Source: Actinomadura pelletieri DSM 43383 (GTDB lineage Bacteria > Actinomycetota > Actinomycetes > Streptosporangiales > Streptosporangiaceae). From it: DNA of 64,000 nt. A model generated the notes under the pieces. That model was not told the origin of the DNA, searched no databases, and saw only the letters and a list, made by a program, of their open reading frames with translations. A program made the position numbers and the translations under genes. The DNA lies in assembly GCF_003634705.1 (NCBI RefSeq), contig NZ_RBWU01000006.1:558001-622000 (forward strand). Reading direction: 5' to 3'. Within the stretch, counting starts at the first letter, position 1. The number at the start of each line of letters is the position of its first letter. Positions 15,770-24,365 of this stretch are shown in pieces.

Positions 15770-16464
15770 CGCTCGGCCCGCGCGTCGCGTTCGAGGAGGC
15801 CGTCCAGGACGGCGAGTGTGGGTTCGACCACCGAGGCGGCCGCCGACGCCGCGGCCTCCGGGTCGCCCGCGACGATCGCGTCCAGGACGGCGCGGTGCGG
15901 TCCCGGACCGGCCTCGGGGATCTCGTGGTCGAGCCGGACGGCGCGCATCGACTCGCGTTGCAGGTCGATGAAGTAACGCATCGCCTCGATCAGCACGGGG
16001 TTGCGGGACGCCTCCGCGACACCGAGGTGGAAGGCCGTGTCGGCGTCGCCGAACGCGTCCGCGTCGGTGGCCTCGTCGCGGGCGCGGAGCAGCACCTCCA
16101 GCCGCTCCAGGTCGGCGTCGGTGCGGCGGCGCGCCGCGAGCCGGGCCGCCTGCACGTCGTAGGCGAGCTGCAGCTCGAAGAAGTCGCGGATGGACGCGCG
16201 CGCCAGGCGGCTCAGGAGGGGCCGGGGGTTCGCGGTCGTGCGGACGTACGTCCCTGCGCCGCGCCGCACCTCCAGAACCCCGACATGCGTCAGCGCCCGG
16301 ATCGCCTCCCGGACGGCCGGACGGCTCACCCCGAGCCGCGCGGCCAGCTCCGTCTCGGCCGGGATGCGTGTGCCGACCGGCCAGGAACCGTCGCTGACCT
16401 GCGCCTGAAGCTGGTCGAGCACGGCGTCGACGGTCGAACCGCCGGGGACGGGACTCAGGCCCAC
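15766..16464 (-). CDS. FadR/GntR-family transcriptional regulator
   Basis: This 232-residue protein has a GntR winged helix (GTRIPAETELAARLGVSRPAVREAIRALTHVGVLEV) and an all-helical FCD ligand domain with the metal-site pattern DTAFHLGVAEASRNP and PHRAVLDAIVAGD. Such regulators usually sense small carboxylates. It starts at GTG 16464 with GGAGG just upstream. The 23-bp inverted repeat at 16477-16499 lies directly before the ribosome site, so autoregulation of this gene and the coupled MFS gene is likely. Confidence 0.88.
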   Translation of the reverse strand: MGLSPVPGGSTVDAVLDQLQAQVSDGSWPVGTRIPAETELAARLGVSRPAVREAIRALTHVGVLEVRRGAGTYVRTTANPRPLLSRLARASIRDFFELQLAYDVQAARLAARRRTDADLERLEVLLRARDEATDADAFGDADTAFHLGVAEASRNPVLIEAMRYFIDLQRESMRAVRLDHEIPEAGPGPHRAVLDAIVAGDPEAAASAAASVVEPTLAVLDGLLERDARAER

Positions 16465-16476
16465 CGGAACCTCCTC

Positions 16477-16499
16477 AGTAAGACGTCAGACATCTTACT
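16477..16499 (-). promoter_or_regulatory. Operator candidate for the FadR-type regulator
   Basis: AGTAAGA (16477-16483) and TCTTACT (16493-16499) are perfect inverted arms around a 9-bp centre CGTCAGACA that contains a short GTC-GAC dyad. It lies 12 bp before the GTG start of the regulator, overlapping the region expected for its promoter. This is a typical autoregulatory position. Confidence 0.6.
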
Positions 16500-16593
16500 T
16501 GGGGCCGCGACGAACGGAACGACGCCCGCCGGACCGGGGCATGGGGCAAGGGGAATGATCCGGCGGGCGTCGCGTTCTTGCGGCGCGGCGAGG

Positions 16594-16953
16594 TCAGCGG
16601 GGTCTGCGGCGACCGAAGTGGCGTTTCGCCGGCCTGCGCTCCTCCGCCTCGCGTTCCTGCGCGCGGCTGATGTCCGCCATGGCTTCGCGGCGGGTCTCCG
16701 AAGGGGCCGGGTCACGGCGCGTCCGCTGGGACGGGCTGCCCGAGATGACCCCGCCCTGCACGGGCCCGCGATGCGGCAGGCCGCTGCTCCTGTGCCGGGT
16801 GGGCGGCGGCTTCCGCGCGGTCATCAGCGTGATCAGGATCCAGACGATCAGGACGGCGAAGATGACCGCGGGCCCGATGGCCATGAAGTACGCGTCCCCG
16901 AGCCGGGTCGAGTCGGCGAGGACGGAGCCCGCGACGAGGGGGCTGGCGAGCAT
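16594..16953 (-). CDS. Hypothetical single-span membrane protein (119 aa)
   Basis: The protein has a hydrophobic helix (YFMAIGPAVIFAVLIVWILITLM) about 25 residues from the N-terminus and a long, very basic cytoplasmic tail rich in Arg, Pro and Glu. ATG 16953 lies seven bases after GAGGAGGT, which decides the start over GTG 16962. No family is recognised. The tail has no predicted fold. Confidence 0.62.
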   Translation of the reverse strand: MLASPLVAGSVLADSTRLGDAYFMAIGPAVIFAVLIVWILITLMTARKPPPTRHRSSGLPHRGPVQGGVISGSPSQRTRRDPAPSETRREAMADISRAQEREAEERRPAKRHFGRRRPR

Positions 16954-17010
16954 GAGGGACACCTCCTCGCCCCACCAGTACCCGCCGTCAGGTCATTAAC
17001 CGTCCGGGGC

Positions 17011-18804
17011 TCACATACCGCGCGACTGGGAGATGGAACCGGAGGTGGCCAGGGTGAAGACGCGCATCGACTCGGCGAACTTCGACAGGTCCCACTCGGC
17101 CGGGCCCTCGTACCAGTAGAGGTTGTCGGCGCCCTCGGCCCGTTCGCCCGCGTCCTTGACCGTCTCCGCCCACTTCGGGACGGCGTCGAACACCACCGCG
17201 TACGGCAGGAACCGCGAGAACAGCGCGATCCGCTGCCGCGACGCGAGACCGCCCTCCCCGTACACGTCACTGTCGGGGATGGTGCCGCGCTCCAGGAACG
17301 CGCGGAATCCGATGGTGTGCGCGAGCACCGTGGCGCCGCGCGCGGTCTTCGCGGGCATGTACTGGCCGCCGTACGCCAGCGCCGCACCCGCGATGATCAG
17401 CGCGAGCCCGGCGAGGGCCCATTCGGTGGTGAGCGCCAGCGCGACGGTCCCGCCGATGCCGAGCAGCGTGATCACGATGCCGGCGATCGTCCACCGGGAA
17501 CGGACGGTGTCGGGCCGCCGCGCGAACCAGCCCTGCTTCACCACGTCCTCGTACATCGCCGACCTCACCTGGGCGAGCTTCGTGGCGAACGTCCCGCCGA
17601 GCTCCGACAGCTTGACCGCGTCGCGCGCGCTGCCGTCGGGGGCGGTCAGCAGCGCGTCGAGGAGGATCCGCTCATACGGCAGCAGATCGACCTGCGGACG
17701 GTCGAGACGGCGCAGCGTCCAGTCGAGCCGCCCGGTCCGGGCCCGGTCCTCCTCCTCGATCAGCAGGTAGCCGCGCACGGCGAGGTCGACGATCGTCGCG
17801 GTCACGTCGATCACGTCGGCCTGCTCGTCGATCAGCGTGCCGATCTGTCCGGGACGCACCCCGTCCGGCGGCTCGAACTCCGAACCGGAGACCGGCGCGT
17901 GATCACCCTCGGCGGCCTTCTTCCCGACGACCCGCGCGTCGCGTCCGCGAAGCAGGTAGAGGGCGCCGACGCCGCCGCAGAGCAGCACCAGCAGCCCGGC
18001 GAGCGCCGAACCGGTGACGGCGTTGACCGAGAACGCCGTCGCGACCGTGTGGCGCCGCTCGTAGAGTGCACGGCCGCCGGTGGTGCCCGCCGGAAGGCCC
18101 GCGACGACCACGAGGTACTCGCCCGGCAGCATCCCCTGCTGCGCGAAGACGCCCTGCGTGTGCGTGTGGTTCATGTAGTACTGCGTGCAGCCGATCATGC
18201 TGCCGATCGGCCCGGTGAAGCAGTTGACGTTGCGGATGGCCACGCCGCCGTCCACGGTCGCGCGCGCCTCGTCCAGCGGCACCTTCCAGCCGCCGATCAC
18301 CGGCCAGCGCAGCTCCTCCGCCGCGCCCATCGGCGTGATCGCGCCGCGCACGTCGTACTCCAGGACGACCGTGCGGTCACCGGTCAGCTTCGCGCCACCG
18401 GTCACCTCGACCCTCGTCCTGGTGTCCGCGCTGGACGTCTCGACCTTGGTGGGCCCACCGTCGGGGCTGCTCGCCCGCAGATTCTCGATCTTGTAGACAC
18501 GGTCCTCGGTGAGGCTCTCATGGTTGCGGGTGGGATATGTCCGCTGGAAGCCGTTCTGTCCGGCGAACCGGTAGCGGATCGTCTCCTTCACATGGGTCAC
18601 ACCACCCTGACCCGTGGTGAGGACGGCCTCGTCCTTCAGAACGCGTTCCGCCGCGGCGGCCTGGTTGAGCGGGGTCTCGGCCCCCGCCGCGGACGCGGAC
18701 GTCAGAGCGGCCGACAGTCCCGTGACCAGGAACGTCGCCAGCAGGGTGGTCGACGCCGTCACGACCACCGACCGCGTCCGGAACATCGCCGCAAGAGCAG
18801 ACAT
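17011..18804 (-). CDS. DUF2207 family secreted/membrane protein
   Basis: This 597-residue protein has a signal peptide (about residues 1-42), an extracytoplasmic beta-rich DUF2207 domain, a membrane helix near residue 275, a cytoplasmic region (GTLIDEQADVIDVTATIVDLAVRGYL), two more helices (IAGIVITLLGIGGTVALAL and LAGLALIIAGAALAYGG) and a C-terminal domain ending SGSISQSRGM. This is the usual DUF2207 layout; function is unknown. The frame is open far upstream, but ATG 18804 gives the signal peptide and avoids the divergent metallopeptidase gene, whose start is 42 bp away. Confidence 0.85.
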   Translation of the reverse strand: MSALAAMFRTRSVVVTASTTLLATFLVTGLSAALTSASAAGAETPLNQAAAAERVLKDEAVLTTGQGGVTHVKETIRYRFAGQNGFQRTYPTRNHESLTEDRVYKIENLRASSPDGGPTKVETSSADTRTRVEVTGGAKLTGDRTVVLEYDVRGAITPMGAAEELRWPVIGGWKVPLDEARATVDGGVAIRNVNCFTGPIGSMIGCTQYYMNHTHTQGVFAQQGMLPGEYLVVVAGLPAGTTGGRALYERRHTVATAFSVNAVTGSALAGLLVLLCGGVGALYLLRGRDARVVGKKAAEGDHAPVSGSEFEPPDGVRPGQIGTLIDEQADVIDVTATIVDLAVRGYLLIEEEDRARTGRLDWTLRRLDRPQVDLLPYERILLDALLTAPDGSARDAVKLSELGGTFATKLAQVRSAMYEDVVKQGWFARRPDTVRSRWTIAGIVITLLGIGGTVALALTTEWALAGLALIIAGAALAYGGQYMPAKTARGATVLAHTIGFRAFLERGTIPDSDVYGEGGLASRQRIALFSRFLPYAVVFDAVPKWAETVKDAGERAEGADNLYWYEGPAEWDLSKFAESMRVFTLATSGSISQSRGM

Positions 18805-18846
18805 GGCCGCAAATGGTATCGGCAATGCGTGCGATGATGCCCTCCT

Positions 18847-19878
18847 ATGGCTGGTCAGTACCCTCCGCCCCCTCCGTCGCGACCCCCGGCGCCACCGTAC
18901 GGGAGTTCCGGCCACGGTCCCTCCGGTTACGGGCGACCCGGGTACGGCCCGCCGTATCCGCCCCCACCGCACGGTCGGCAGGGCGGCTCGCCGTACCACT
19001 ACGCGCGTCCGGCGCCGCGCCGCTCCACCGGCGCGATGATCGCGGGCATCTTCGGCGGCATCACCGCGCTGGTCGTGCTCGGCATCCTCGGGCTCACGCT
19101 CCTCGGCGCCCAGGACGGTACCGCCGGCGCCCGTCCCACCGCGTCGTCCGGCGGAACACCCACGCGCGCGAGCGCCACCGGCAGCAAGCTCTACGCGACC
19201 GGCGCCCTGACGCCGGTGAACTGCAGCCTGCCCCGGATCGATCCGACCTCGGAGTCCATGCGCCGGTTCATGGACGTGCTGAGCGACTGCCTGGACGTCT
19301 CCTGGTCGCGCCAGTTCCAGAAGGCCGGAATGCGGTTCGACAAACCCGACCGTGTGTTCTGGCTGGAGCCGGGACGCAGCCCGTGCGGCACCTACCCGGC
19401 GTCCGGCGCGTCCGCCTTCTACTGCCCGGCCAACAACACGATGTACGTGGGGCTCCGGCATGTCGTCGAGACCTCCGGCGACCAGCCGCTGTCCCACTAC
19501 GCCGTCTTCGCGCGGGTCATCGCGCACGAGTACGGGCACCACGTCCAGGACCGCGCCGGGATCCTCCTCTACGCCGACCGCAAGATGGACTCCGCCGACA
19601 CCGGCACCCGCAACGACACGAGCCGCCGCATCGAACTCCAGGCGCAGTGCCTCGCCGGCGCGTTCCTCGGCGCCGAGCGCGCCACGCTGCCGATGACGCG
19701 CGACCAGTACACCACCATGATCGTCGACCTTCGCGGCCGCGGCGAGGACCACCTGCCCCCGGAGAAACGCGACCACGGCTCGGGACGCCACTACGCGGGC
19801 TGGGTCGTCACCGGCTTCAACGAACTCGACCTGGCCGCCTGCAACACCTGGACGGCCCCACCCTCCAGAGTCAGCTGA
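18847..19878 (+). CDS. Neutral zinc metallopeptidase (YpfJ family), membrane-anchored
   Basis: This 343-residue protein has a Pro/Gly/Tyr-rich cytoplasmic N-terminus (about 1-55), one membrane helix (AMIAGIFGGITALVVLGILGLTLLG) and an extracellular peptidase domain with the zinc motif VIAHEYGHHVQ near residue 224, followed by RRIELQAQCLAGAFLGAE, where the third zinc ligand should lie. It matches the YpfJ/KPN_02809 neutral zinc peptidase family. Substrates are unknown. Its start is 42 bp from that of the DUF2207 gene, so the divergent promoters overlap and co-regulation is possible. Confidence 0.87.
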   Translation: MAGQYPPPPPSRPPAPPYGSSGHGPSGYGRPGYGPPYPPPPHGRQGGSPYHYARPAPRRSTGAMIAGIFGGITALVVLGILGLTLLGAQDGTAGARPTASSGGTPTRASATGSKLYATGALTPVNCSLPRIDPTSESMRRFMDVLSDCLDVSWSRQFQKAGMRFDKPDRVFWLEPGRSPCGTYPASGASAFYCPANNTMYVGLRHVVETSGDQPLSHYAVFARVIAHEYGHHVQDRAGILLYADRKMDSADTGTRNDTSRRIELQAQCLAGAFLGAERATLPMTRDQYTTMIVDLRGRGEDHLPPEKRDHGSGRHYAGWVVTGFNELDLAACNTWTAPPSRVS

Positions 19879-20366
19879 CCCCGCCCACGTGACCGAACCC
19901 TCGCCGAACCGTCAACGGCGAGGCCGGGACGCGCTCGACGTCGAAGGCACACATATCGAGCGGCTCCCGGGCCGTGGTGCCCGGTGAGTGCCCCGGAGAA
20001 CTCGGCGCGGCCGTGGACGGTTCGTCCGGCGAGGACTGATCCGCGGACGAACGTGTCCGCGAGCTGCCGCGCTCGCCCGGCCTCGCGCCGACGCCGACTG
20101 TGCCGCCGATCGTCAGGCAGGGACCGGTACGGTCGTGATGACCATCCGCCGCGGGCCCGTGTCCTCGTCGTGTCCGGCGGGCAGCGCGTTCGTGGTGACC
20201 GACCGGAGTGCTGGACGCCGGTCGGAGTGGTGCACGAAGTCGTGTCGCCAACGGCCGGGTGGGCGGCCGCCGCTGCCCGCGAGGCCGTGAGTTGCGAGCC
20301 CTGGGTCGTCCTGGAGACACAAAGAGGGACCCCCTTTGGGGGCCCCTCCTTATGTTGGTGGTGCGG
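19879..20366. other. Intergenic region without a convincing gene
   Basis: Several overlapping frames exist here. The best on the minus strand is 20113-20322 (69 aa, GTG start, ending MVITTVPVPA), and another minus frame continues to 19871 in a different phase. Neither has a good ribosome site or recognisable family. They could be two halves of one frameshifted gene. I do not call a CDS. Confidence 0.4.
20324..20350 (-). terminator. Hairpin downstream of the XRE/zinc-ribbon operon
   Basis: On the minus strand GGGGCCCCC, a short AAA loop and GGGGGTCCC form a hairpin with one mismatch, followed by CTCTTTGTG. It starts 17 bp after the stop of the XRE gene at 20367 and probably ends that transcript. 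Confidence 0.5.
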
Positions 20367-20843
20367 TCAACCCGAGGCTCGGCGCAGGCCCTGCTGGTGC
20401 TGTCCGGTCGCGGATGGCCGCTGAGGACCGCGGCCACGAGCGAGTGCGGCGTGCCAGGCCTGGTGCCGCAGCGGGTTGACGATGAGCGCCCCGCACTGGG
20501 GGCACTCCATGGTGGGACGGGTCGGTGGCTCGGTGGCGTCGGCGAACTCGTCGTCGTCCTCGTAGGGGACGGTCTCGCCGATCGGTGAGATCAGCTCGGC
20601 GATCTCCAGCCATCGCGTCCGCCAGCGTCCGTCGAGCGCGTTCTCGTTGACCTTGCAGGCCCGCAGGAACTGCTCGACGGTCTCCCAACGCGGGAAGATC
20701 TGGCCATTGAGCATCCGGCTGACGGTGGAGTAGGAGTAGTTCATCTTGTTGCTGAGGGTGCGGTAGGAGGGGTCACCGGCGTGCCGGCGTACGTGTCGCA
20801 GCCCCAGCGCGAACCGCTGTACCTTCTGTTCGACCTCATCCAT
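20367..20843 (-). CDS. XRE-type DNA-binding protein with C-terminal zinc-finger-like motif
   Basis: The 158-residue product starts at ATG 20843 (MDEVEQKVQRFALGLRHVRR). Its N-terminal half is a helix-turn-helix (SYRTLSNKMNYSYSTVSRMLNGQIFPRWETVEQFLRAC). A linker is followed by CPQCGALIVNPLRHQAWH, two cysteines and two histidines spaced like a C2H2-type zinc site. The helix-turn-helix type is common in actinomycetes near short signalling operons. The gene lies 65 bp after the small membrane-protein gene at 20909-21166 and is probably co-transcribed with it. The zinc site is a prediction from spacing. Confidence 0.78.
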   Translation of the reverse strand: MDEVEQKVQRFALGLRHVRRHAGDPSYRTLSNKMNYSYSTVSRMLNGQIFPRWETVEQFLRACKVNENALDGRWRTRWLEIAELISPIGETVPYEDDDEFADATEPPTRPTMECPQCGALIVNPLRHQAWHAALARGRGPQRPSATGQHQQGLRRASG

Positions 20844-20908
20844 GATCGTGTTCTCCCTGCTCCGTCCGGGGGCGGCCTGGGATGCCGCCCCCGGAACGGA
20901 TCGCCGGA

Positions 20909-21166
20909 CTAGAAGTCGCTGCCCGAGGGCGGCTGTGTGGGTGACTGCGATGGCGGCTGCGGGGGGCGCGGCTGTGAGCCGGTCCCGTCCTCGCCGAGCA
21001 GCCGGACGATGATCTGCGCCATCACGCACACGGCGCTTGCCGCGGTGAGCGCCTGTGCCAGGTCGTAGCCGGCGTCCAGCAGCACGGCCACGAACAGCTG
21101 AGTCAGCAGCAGCACCAGGAGTGTCCTGGTGATCCGCCAGTACGGCGGAGAATGCAGGGTTCTCAA
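20909..21166 (-). CDS. Small two-helix membrane protein (85 aa)
   Basis: The protein has two hydrophobic helices (LLVLLLTQLFVAVLLDAGY and ALTAASAVCVMAQIIVRLLG) and a Pro/Gln/Ser-rich tail. The only start compatible with an upstream in-frame stop is TTG 21166, preceded closely by GAAGGGG. It is the first gene of an operon with the XRE/zinc-ribbon gene. The pattern of a small membrane protein encoded with an XRE regulator recurs in actinomycetes; its function is unknown. Confidence 0.7.
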   Translation of the reverse strand: MRTLHSPPYWRITRTLLVLLLTQLFVAVLLDAGYDLAQALTAASAVCVMAQIIVRLLGEDGTGSQPRPPQPPSQSPTQPPSGSDF

Positions 21167-21272
21167 ACCCCTTCACCTGTCTTTCAGTTGTTGGCCCGGA
21201 CGGCGTCTTGCTTGCCCTTTCCTCGGAGCCGCAGGCGAGTAGTCAGGTCGCCACTCCGATCAGTACTGGATT

Positions 21273-21287
21273 TACCATCCGATGGTA
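21273..21287. promoter_or_regulatory. Perfect palindrome in the divergent promoter region
   Basis: TACCATC-C-GATGGTA is a perfect 7-1-7 inverted repeat. It lies between the minus-strand XRE operon (start 21166) and the plus-strand small gene (start about 21342). The nearby XRE protein is the obvious candidate binder, which is inference. Confidence 0.5.
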
Positions 21288-21341
21288 GACGAAGCGGCAA
21301 CGGAACGGCACCGGGGGGTCTGTGGGAACTTTTGCACACCT

Positions 21342-21530
21342 ATGACCGTCTCGGTCGACTCCGATGATCACAATGGCGGCGGAACGTTCCAAGGTGTAAT
21401 GGTCATCAAGATGATGACCGCCTGGCCACAGTGGATGTGGTCCGAGCGAGATGAGGGCCGCGAAATCGAAGAAGAAAATGAATGGACGGCGGTTGATCTT
21501 GACTTCGCATATAGGGACGGCCCCCCGTGA
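21342..21530 (+). CDS. Hypothetical acidic protein (62 aa)
   Basis: From ATG 21342 the frame reads MTVSVDSDDHNGGGTFQGVM and ends with an acidic tail (EGREIEEENEWTAVDLDFAY). The frame is open from 21282, so a longer start is possible. Its stop codon begins the loop of a perfect terminator hairpin (21517-21545), which supports real transcription in this direction. Codon use is less GC-biased than neighbours. Family unknown. Confidence 0.5.
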   Translation: MTVSVDSDDHNGGGTFQGVMVIKMMTAWPQWMWSERDEGREIEEENEWTAVDLDFAYRDGPP

Positions 21531-21545
21531 CTAGCGGGGGGCCGT
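21517..21545 (+). terminator. Rho-independent terminator
   Basis: ACGGCCCCCCG (21517-21527) and CGGGGGGCCGT (21535-21545) form an 11-bp perfect stem with a 7-base loop containing the upstream gene's stop codon, followed by CATTTT. This is one of the clearest terminators in the window. Confidence 0.82.
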
Positions 21546-23262
21546 CATTTTCCCCGTGCGCCGTCCGGGCCAACAGACAGCTGCGCGGGAGCTATATTTA
21601 TATTACCCATTTTAGGTGCGCGGGCGCTTTATAGCAACTCGCGGGCATGCCAAAGCACGAGCCGCCGTGCGAGGTTCATGGCAGAGGGGCTCGTGCGCCG
21701 GGTAACGCGGTGACGCGGTCTGAGGTGGCTCCTAGGGTCCTCCGGTCCACAGGTCCCTGGTCGGTGGACGTTTCGGGGGGCGGCCGGCCCTGGGCGCGCA
21801 CCGAGGCGCGCTCCTCGGCCGGGCCTGCCGGGCGGTGAGGGCTTGTCCTTGCTTTCGCTGCCGGCGGGGCGTCACCTGGTGCGCGGCCGGGGAGAGGACC
21901 GGTCGAGCGGCCTGTTGGGGGGAGCTCCTCAAAGGCCGCCGGGAAGACGCCCCGGGCCTGTACTGGAGCGGAACTGCACGAGGATCGGCATGACGATCGT
22001 CGTCTCGATTTCCGTCCCGGTCGGCCCAACGGTGCCCGACGTGCCGGTCCTGGCAGGGGCGACCCCTTCGCCCACCTGCCCCCGGAGCCTGTCGTCGACC
22101 ATCCCATGCCCGCGACCAGGGGGTTTGTGACTCAAGGACAAGTACTGTGCGCTGCCTGCGGCCGACGGACCAGCGCGGCGGCCTGCAAGGCTGGCCGCCG
22201 CAAGCCTGCGCCCGGTCCGACCTCCGGCTGGAACCATACGACCGAACCGGCGTCCTGCCTCCGACTGGTACGAGCCGCAGGGGAGCCGTCGGCACCGCCG
22301 GCCAGACGGGCCGGGAAGCGGTACCCGTCCACAGCCGGGCCAGGAAGGCCAGTGCCCGCCTGAACAAGGTCAGGCCAGAGAGCCTCTCACGCTGCGCGGG
22401 GGCGATTCGGGCATGTCTGCAATGGTCGAAGGAGACGCCGGAAGCAGCGATCAGAAGTCCGCCGCCACCCGCCGGCCGTGTCGCCGCGACCAGCGCGGGG
22501 GACAGTGCGCACAGGCGAACGATGCTTTGCGACACGGCCATACGCCCCCATCTCCCGTTCCGGATCCTGGGTCGTTCTCACGACCCGCCGATTGGGGTGC
22601 CGCCGGGTCAGCTGAGCCCTTGAATTCTTCATCAAGTGCTCCGGCGGTCATCCCAACCTTTGACTGAAACCCATCCTGGGCTCCCGTCCGGTGCACGTGA
22701 ACCCCTGAAACGATAAAAGACGGAATGACCGTGAGATGAAACAGAATGAGACACGTCTTCTCTGTTTCGGAAGAGCGGTCGCGTGTTAGCCTCTCCGGCC
22801 GTCGCGCGCGCCGTGAGCCTGCGGAACCGTACGACCTACCCCACCCTGGCAACACCCAAACCCGCTAGGGGCTTGGTTCTATTTCGAGGCGCTTGTGATC
22901 GGGCGACTTCATCTTTGGTTCCTCTATGTTATTTGCGACTTGAATCACCTATCAAGTCGCCACGGAAGATGTGTTGGGCGCAATTGCTCCACGCGACTAT
23001 GGTGACGGCGGCGAAGTGGGGGCCAAGGCGAAGAAATGCAGGCCGCTGCACGTCGGCCGCCTCCTATGTCCCCCCAGATACATTGATCTTCCCTGGGTCC
23101 CGCCTCGGCACCGCGGCGGACGGTTCTCTGGGGATCGAAGCGGGCCCCGCCGTCCAGAACGCTCGATCGGGCGTCTCCGCGCCGGTCGGGTCGGCGGCGG
23201 CTGCGTTCAGCGGATCGCCGCCAGGTCGTGACCGGACTCACCCTGAGCTGCGCTAGCCGGGC
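21546..23262. other. 1.7-kb gene-poor region
   Basis: Many overlapping frames occur on both strands but none has family signatures, a ribosome site and normal composition together. The most plausible short frame is minus-strand 21929-22102 (57 aa, MVDDRLRGQVGEG... ending GPGRLPGGL) with good codon bias. There are AT-rich patches at 21590-21630 and 22700-22760. CGACTTGA (22936-22943) and TCAAGTCG (22952-22959) form a perfect 8-bp inverted repeat. This could be decayed sequence or hold unrecognised small RNAs. Confidence 0.4.
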
Positions 23263-23278
23263 GCTTGCAATTGCAAGC
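23263..23278. promoter_or_regulatory. 16-bp palindrome upstream of the XRE/HbhA-like operon
   Basis: GCTTGCAATTGCAAGC is perfectly self-complementary and lies 22 bp before the XRE start at 23300. XRE-type regulators of this kind commonly bind TTGCAA-containing sites, so autoregulation is likely. No other copy was noticed in the window. Confidence 0.62.
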
Positions 23279-23299
23279 ACTTTGGCGCAGGGTGGGGAT

Positions 23300-23740
23300 A
23301 TGACAGGTTCGAAGGTCGGCTCGATCGGGGAGTACATCCGGGAACAGCGGACGCGGGCGAAGATCTCGCTGCGTCAGCTCGCGGACGTCTCCGGGATATC
23401 CAACCCGTACCTGAGCCAGATCGAGCGCGGCCTGCGCAAGCCGAGCGCCGAGATCCTGCAGCAGATCGCCAAGGGGCTGCGGATCTCCGCCGAGGCGCTG
23501 TACGTGCAGGCCGGGATCCTCGAAGACCGCGAGGTCGAGACGGACGTGCACAACGCCGTCCGGGGCGATGTGCTCCTCACGGAGCGGCAGAAGCAGGTTC
23601 TGCTCGACATCTACGCGTCGTTCCTCAAGGAGAACGAGGCCGCCGGCGTGTTCTCGGCAGAGCGCGCCGCGCCGGCCCCGGACGCGCCCGAACACGAACC
23701 GAACACACCGAGACAGGACGGAAAGGAAGAGGTCGGATGA
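23300..23740 (+). CDS. XRE-family regulator (Rv0474-like)
   Basis: This 146-residue protein has the helix-turn-helix SLRQLADVSGISNPYLSQIE followed by RGLRKPSAEILQQIAKGLRI, closely resembling the regulator encoded upstream of hbhA in mycobacteria (Rv0474). A helical C-terminal region with LLTERQKQVLLDIYASFLKEN follows. ATG 23300 is preceded by GGTGGGG. Its stop overlaps the start of the next gene by ATGA. The palindrome 23263-23278 is the likely operator. Gene order XRE, HbhA-like, DUF2516 matches Rv0474-Rv0475-Rv0476. Confidence 0.86.
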   Translation: MTGSKVGSIGEYIREQRTRAKISLRQLADVSGISNPYLSQIERGLRKPSAEILQQIAKGLRISAEALYVQAGILEDREVETDVHNAVRGDVLLTERQKQVLLDIYASFLKENEAAGVFSAERAAPAPDAPEHEPNTPRQDGKEEVG

Positions 23741-24207
23741 CGCTGGCCAGCAATCTGCGAGAGAACAAGGCCGTGTACGCCGTGGCCGGCGCCGGCGACC
23801 TCGCGGTGCAGAAGCTCCGCGAGGTTCCCGAGCAGATGACCAGGTACCAGGGCCGTGCCCGGGAGACCGCGACGAAGTACCAGGGCGAGGTCCGCGAGAC
23901 CGTCGACCGCTACCGCGTGCAGGTCCGCGGCAGGGTGGCGCGCTACCGCGGCGAGGTCTCCCGCTACCAGGAGCGCGTCGACGCCCGGGAACTGCCCGGC
24001 GCCGCCGTCGCCTACGCCACACATGTCGGCATCCGGGCCGTCGGGCTGATCGACGAACTCGCCGAGCGCGGCAAGAAGGTCGTGCACCGTGAGGCCGCCG
24101 AGGCCGCCGAGATCACCGCCGACGCGAAGCCGGCCGCGAAGGCCAGGGCACCGCAGCCGAGGCGGGGCACACGGACCCGGTCCACGACCAGGAAGACCGG
24201 CGCCTGA
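23737..24207 (+). CDS. HbhA-like helical protein with basic tail
   Basis: The 156-residue protein is predominantly alpha-helical with repeated Arg/Tyr/Gln heptad-like stretches (residues 30-80) and a Lys/Ala/Arg-rich C-terminus (AKPAAKARAPQPRR...). It occupies the position of mycobacterial hbhA (heparin-binding hemagglutinin, Rv0475). In mycobacteria the Lys/Ala/Pro tail binds sulfated glycans; here the tail is shorter and more Arg-rich, so a housekeeping role is more likely than adhesion. It is coupled to the XRE gene (4-bp overlap). Confidence 0.75.
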   Translation: MTLASNLRENKAVYAVAGAGDLAVQKLREVPEQMTRYQGRARETATKYQGEVRETVDRYRVQVRGRVARYRGEVSRYQERVDARELPGAAVAYATHVGIRAVGLIDELAERGKKVVHREAAEAAEITADAKPAAKARAPQPRRGTRTRSTTRKTGA

Positions 24208-24221
24208 GCGCGCGATCTCGT

Positions 24222-24256
24222 CGGGGCCCGGACGCGGAGCACGCGGCCGGGCCCCG
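24222..24256 (+). terminator. Hairpin after the HbhA-like gene
   Basis: CGGGGCCCGG (24222-24231) and CCGGGCCCCG (24247-24256) are perfect 10-bp arms around a 15-base loop, 14 bp after the stop codon. No U-run follows. Confidence 0.55.
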
Positions 24257-24365
24257 TCGTCCGTCGAGACCGGTTCTCCACCTCCGGGCTTTCCGGTGGA
24301 CGGCGCGCATAGGGTTGGGGTATCGACGTGGAGTCGCCGTCCGAGACGAGGAGCGCTGATCGCCG

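Noticed and set aside
15895..18837. Very long plus-strand open frame of about 980 codons
   Set aside because: It lies antisense to the FadR, membrane-protein and DUF2207 genes, has an Arg/Gly/Asp-rich composition typical of reverse frames in high-GC DNA, and no family motif.
20113..20322. 69-residue minus-strand gene
   Set aside because: No ribosome site, no family, and another minus-strand frame overlaps it; kept only as a note on the region.
21732..22541. Minus-strand open frame of 269 codons in the gene-poor region
   Set aside because: Arg/Pro/Gly-rich sequence without domain signatures or a ribosome site; several other frames overlap it.
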